From an uncultured Blautia sp. (lineage in GTDB: Bacteria; Bacillota; Clostridia; Lachnospirales; Lachnospiraceae): a stretch of 16,408 nt of DNA. The position numbers and the translations under genes are program-made. The stretch lies in contig CAKRRG010000062.1 in the NCBI GenBank assembly GCA_934394545.1, positions 1 to 16,408 of the forward strand. The letters run 5' to 3'. A model generated the notes under the pieces. That model was not told where the DNA came from, ran no database searches, and was given only the letters and a program-made list of their open reading frames with translations. Positions 15,147 to 16,408 of this stretch are shown here, piece by piece. The number at the start of each line of letters is the position of its first letter. Position 1 is the stretch's first letter.

Positions 15147-15164
15147 GAACACATCAATTGAAAA

Positions 15165-15298
15165 GCTTCTGAATACTGACGGATCGTGGAGTTAACCACA
15201 GGGACTTCAGAAGCAGATCATGAGGATTACTGTTTACAGCAGTTACGCCATATTTTTGCTGACAGCAGAAACAGTAATTTTAAGCCGACCGTCTGGGC
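15165..15298 (+). ncRNA. ZTP (pfl) riboswitch aptamer upstream of fhs
   Basis: P1 is GCTTCTGAA (15165-15173) with TTCAGAAGC (15206-15214). Inside it the strand ACTGACGGATC (15175-15185) matches the conserved ACUGGCGnA loop, P2 is GTGG/CCAC (15186-15189, 15196-15199), and AGGGAC follows, matching the GGGGAG position. After a linker with its own 10-bp hairpin (15226-15235 with 15269-15278) comes CCGTCTGGGC (15289-15298), the family hallmark CCGCCUGGGC with one change. That change is matched in the loop: GACGG (15178-15182) pairs with CCGTC (15289-15293), keeping the pseudoknot. The ligand ZTP/ZMP signals low 10-formyl-tetrahydrofolate, and fhs makes that compound, so an ON switch makes sense. 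Confidence 0.9.
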
Positions 15299-15331
15299 AG
15301 TATTTGAATCATCAGATACTGCCCTTTTTTT
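15295..15331 (+). terminator. Regulated terminator of the ZTP riboswitch
   Basis: GGGCAGTATTTGA (15295-15307) pairs with TCAGATACTGCCC (15312-15324) over 13 bp with one U-G pair, then seven U residues (15325-15331). The stem begins with the GGGC of the conserved aptamer motif, so ligand binding competes with termination. Confidence 0.92.
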
Positions 15332-15428
15332 ACCGGGAGGTATCCCTGATATGAGGGAAATGCCGTTGCCTTTTTAAGGATCGGTCATATAAACCATTTA
15401 ATCTTTAACAACGAAAGGAGCTTTTATT

Positions 15429-16408
15429 ATGGGGTTTAAAAGTGACATCGAAATTGCACAGGAATGTGAAATGAAGCCAATCACTGAGATTGCAGCTAAA
15501 GCAGGTATTGAGGACAAATATCTTGAGCAGTATGGTAAATACAAAGCAAAAATTGACTACAACCTGTTAAAAGAGACAGATAAGAAAGATGGCAAACTGA
15601 TTCTGGTTACAGCTATCAACCCGACTCCTGCAGGAGAAGGAAAAACCACTACTACAGTTGGTCTTGCAGACGCTATGCAGCAGCTTGGCAAGAACGTTAT
15701 GGTTGCACTTCGTGAGCCATCCCTTGGACCGGTATTCGGTGTAAAAGGTGGTGCAGCAGGCGGCGGATATGCACAGGTTGTTCCGATGGAGGATATCAAC
15801 CTTCACTTTACAGGTGACTTCCACGCAATCGGCGCAGCAAACAACCTTCTTGCAGCAATGATTGACAACCATATCTTCCAGGGCAATGCTCTTAACATCG
15901 ATCCTCGTAAGATCACATGGAGAAGATGTGTAGATATGAATGACCGTCAGCTTCGTAATGTCGTAGACGGACTTGGCGGAAGAACAAACGGTATGCCTCG
16001 TGAAGATGGCTATGACATTACTGTAGCTTCCGAGATCATGGCAGTTCTCTGTCTTGCAAGCGATATCAAAGATCTGAAAGAAAGACTTTCCAGAATCATC
16101 ATCGGTTATACATATGGCAAACCGTCCGAACAGAAACCGGTAACAGCTGGTGATCTTCATGCAGAGGGCGCTATGACTGCGCTTCTGAAAGACGCTCTGA
16201 AACCAAACCTTGTTCAGACACTGGAGCATGTACCTGCAATCGTTCACGGAGGACCATTCGCAAACATCGCTCACGGATGTAACTCTGTAACAGCTACCAA
16301 GATGTCTCTGAAGCTTGCTGATTACACCATCACAGAGGCTGGATTCGGTGCTGACCTTGGTGCTGAGAAATTCCTTGATATCAAGTGCCGTATGGCTGGT
16401 CTGAAACC
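15429..16408 (+). CDS. fhs: Formate-tetrahydrofolate ligase (partial, runs off right edge)
   Basis: The first 326 residues of a protein normally about 556 long are present. It is the ATP-dependent ligase making 10-formyl-tetrahydrofolate from formate, used for purines, formyl-Met and the methyl branch of the Wood-Ljungdahl pathway in acetogens. Diagnostic segments are the P-loop-like [11 protein letters not shown] (65-75), [20 protein letters not shown] (95-114) and [20 protein letters not shown] (120-139). AAAGGAG (15414-15420) lies 8 nt before the ATG. Its codons are more regular than those of its neighbours, as expected for a highly expressed gene. The leader holds a ZTP riboswitch and terminator, so transcription should rise when ZTP/ZMP accumulates. 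Confidence 0.98.
   Translation, partial: MGFKSDIEIAQECEMKPITEIAAKAGIEDKYLEQYGKYKAKIDYNLLKETDKKDGKLILVTAINPTPAGEGKTTTTVGLADAMQQLGKNVMVALREPSLGPVFGVKGGAAGGGYAQVVPMEDINLHFTGDFHAIGAANNLLAAMIDNHIFQGNALNIDPRKITWRRCVDMNDRQLRNVVDGLGGRTNGMPREDGYDITVASEIMAVLCLASDIKDLKERLSRIIIGYTYGKPSEQKPVTAGDLHAEGAMTALLKDALKPNLVQTLEHVPAIVHGGPFANIAHGCNSVTATKMSLKLADYTITEAGFGADLGAEKFLDIKCRMAGLK

Noticed and set aside
15165..15331. Tetrahydrofolate (THF) riboswitch in front of fhs
   Set aside because: The THF aptamer consensus is absent, whereas the loop, pseudoknot and CCGYCUGGGC motif fit ZTP.
15186..15377. 63-residue ORF upstream of fhs as a leader peptide
   Set aside because: It lies across the ZTP aptamer and terminator and lacks a ribosome binding site.
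15567..16274. 235-residue minus-strand ORF opposite fhs
   Set aside because: It is a shadow of the highly conserved fhs reading frame; its cysteine-rich translation has no family pattern.

Overview
The window looks like a chromosomal segment of a low-GC, Gram-positive anaerobe of the Lachnospiraceae type (Blautia/Dorea/Ruminococcus-like). This is inferred from strong AGGAGG-type ribosome binding sites, intrinsic terminators with U-tracts, an AraR-type GntR/LacI hybrid regulator, a formate-tetrahydrofolate ligase, a Na+-translocating decarboxylase beta subunit and a secreted protein with cell-wall-binding repeats. I see no rRNA, tRNA, CRISPR array, insertion sequence or phage genes.

Layout. 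Positions 1-5850, all on the minus strand, form a cell-envelope block. It holds the first codons of a probable sigma-factor gene (1-46), a secreted cell-wall-binding-repeat/phosphodiester-glycosidase protein, an acidic secreted protein of unknown function, and an MBOAT acyltransferase followed by a DHHW/AlgX-like protein (a surface O-acylation pair). Positions 5932-10467, also minus, form an L-arabinose block transcribed in the order regulator (araR), isomerase (araA), FGGY kinase (araB); no L-ribulose-5-phosphate epimerase or transporter is in the window. A threonine aldolase (ltaE, minus) follows, with its own promoter and three tandem 12-bp repeats in its leader. On the plus strand lies an oadB-like membrane subunit plus a 39-residue OadG-like protein. 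Then come a rhodanese-TtcA fusion and a small HAAS/DUF1700-like membrane protein (minus), and finally the 5' two thirds of fhs (plus), which runs off the end.

The most informative parts are non-coding. The 245-nt leader of oadB matches the yybP-ykoY Mn2+ riboswitch (conserved GGAGUAGC and GGCAAGA loops closed by an 8-bp P1) and overlaps an 18-bp terminator stem. This implies that a stand-alone decarboxylase beta subunit with a minimal gamma partner, and no alpha subunit nearby, is switched on by manganese. The fhs leader matches a ZTP (pfl) riboswitch with a GACGG/CCGTC pseudoknot and a terminator that begins inside the conserved 3' motif, linking purine/one-carbon status to fhs. Around araR, a 23-bp sequence occurs twice in opposite orientation, once inside the ltaE terminator and once between araR and araA. 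The ACAACTTGTATG word of the araR control region recurs in the ltaE leader.

Functional assignments rest on motif recognition by eye; no database search was run.
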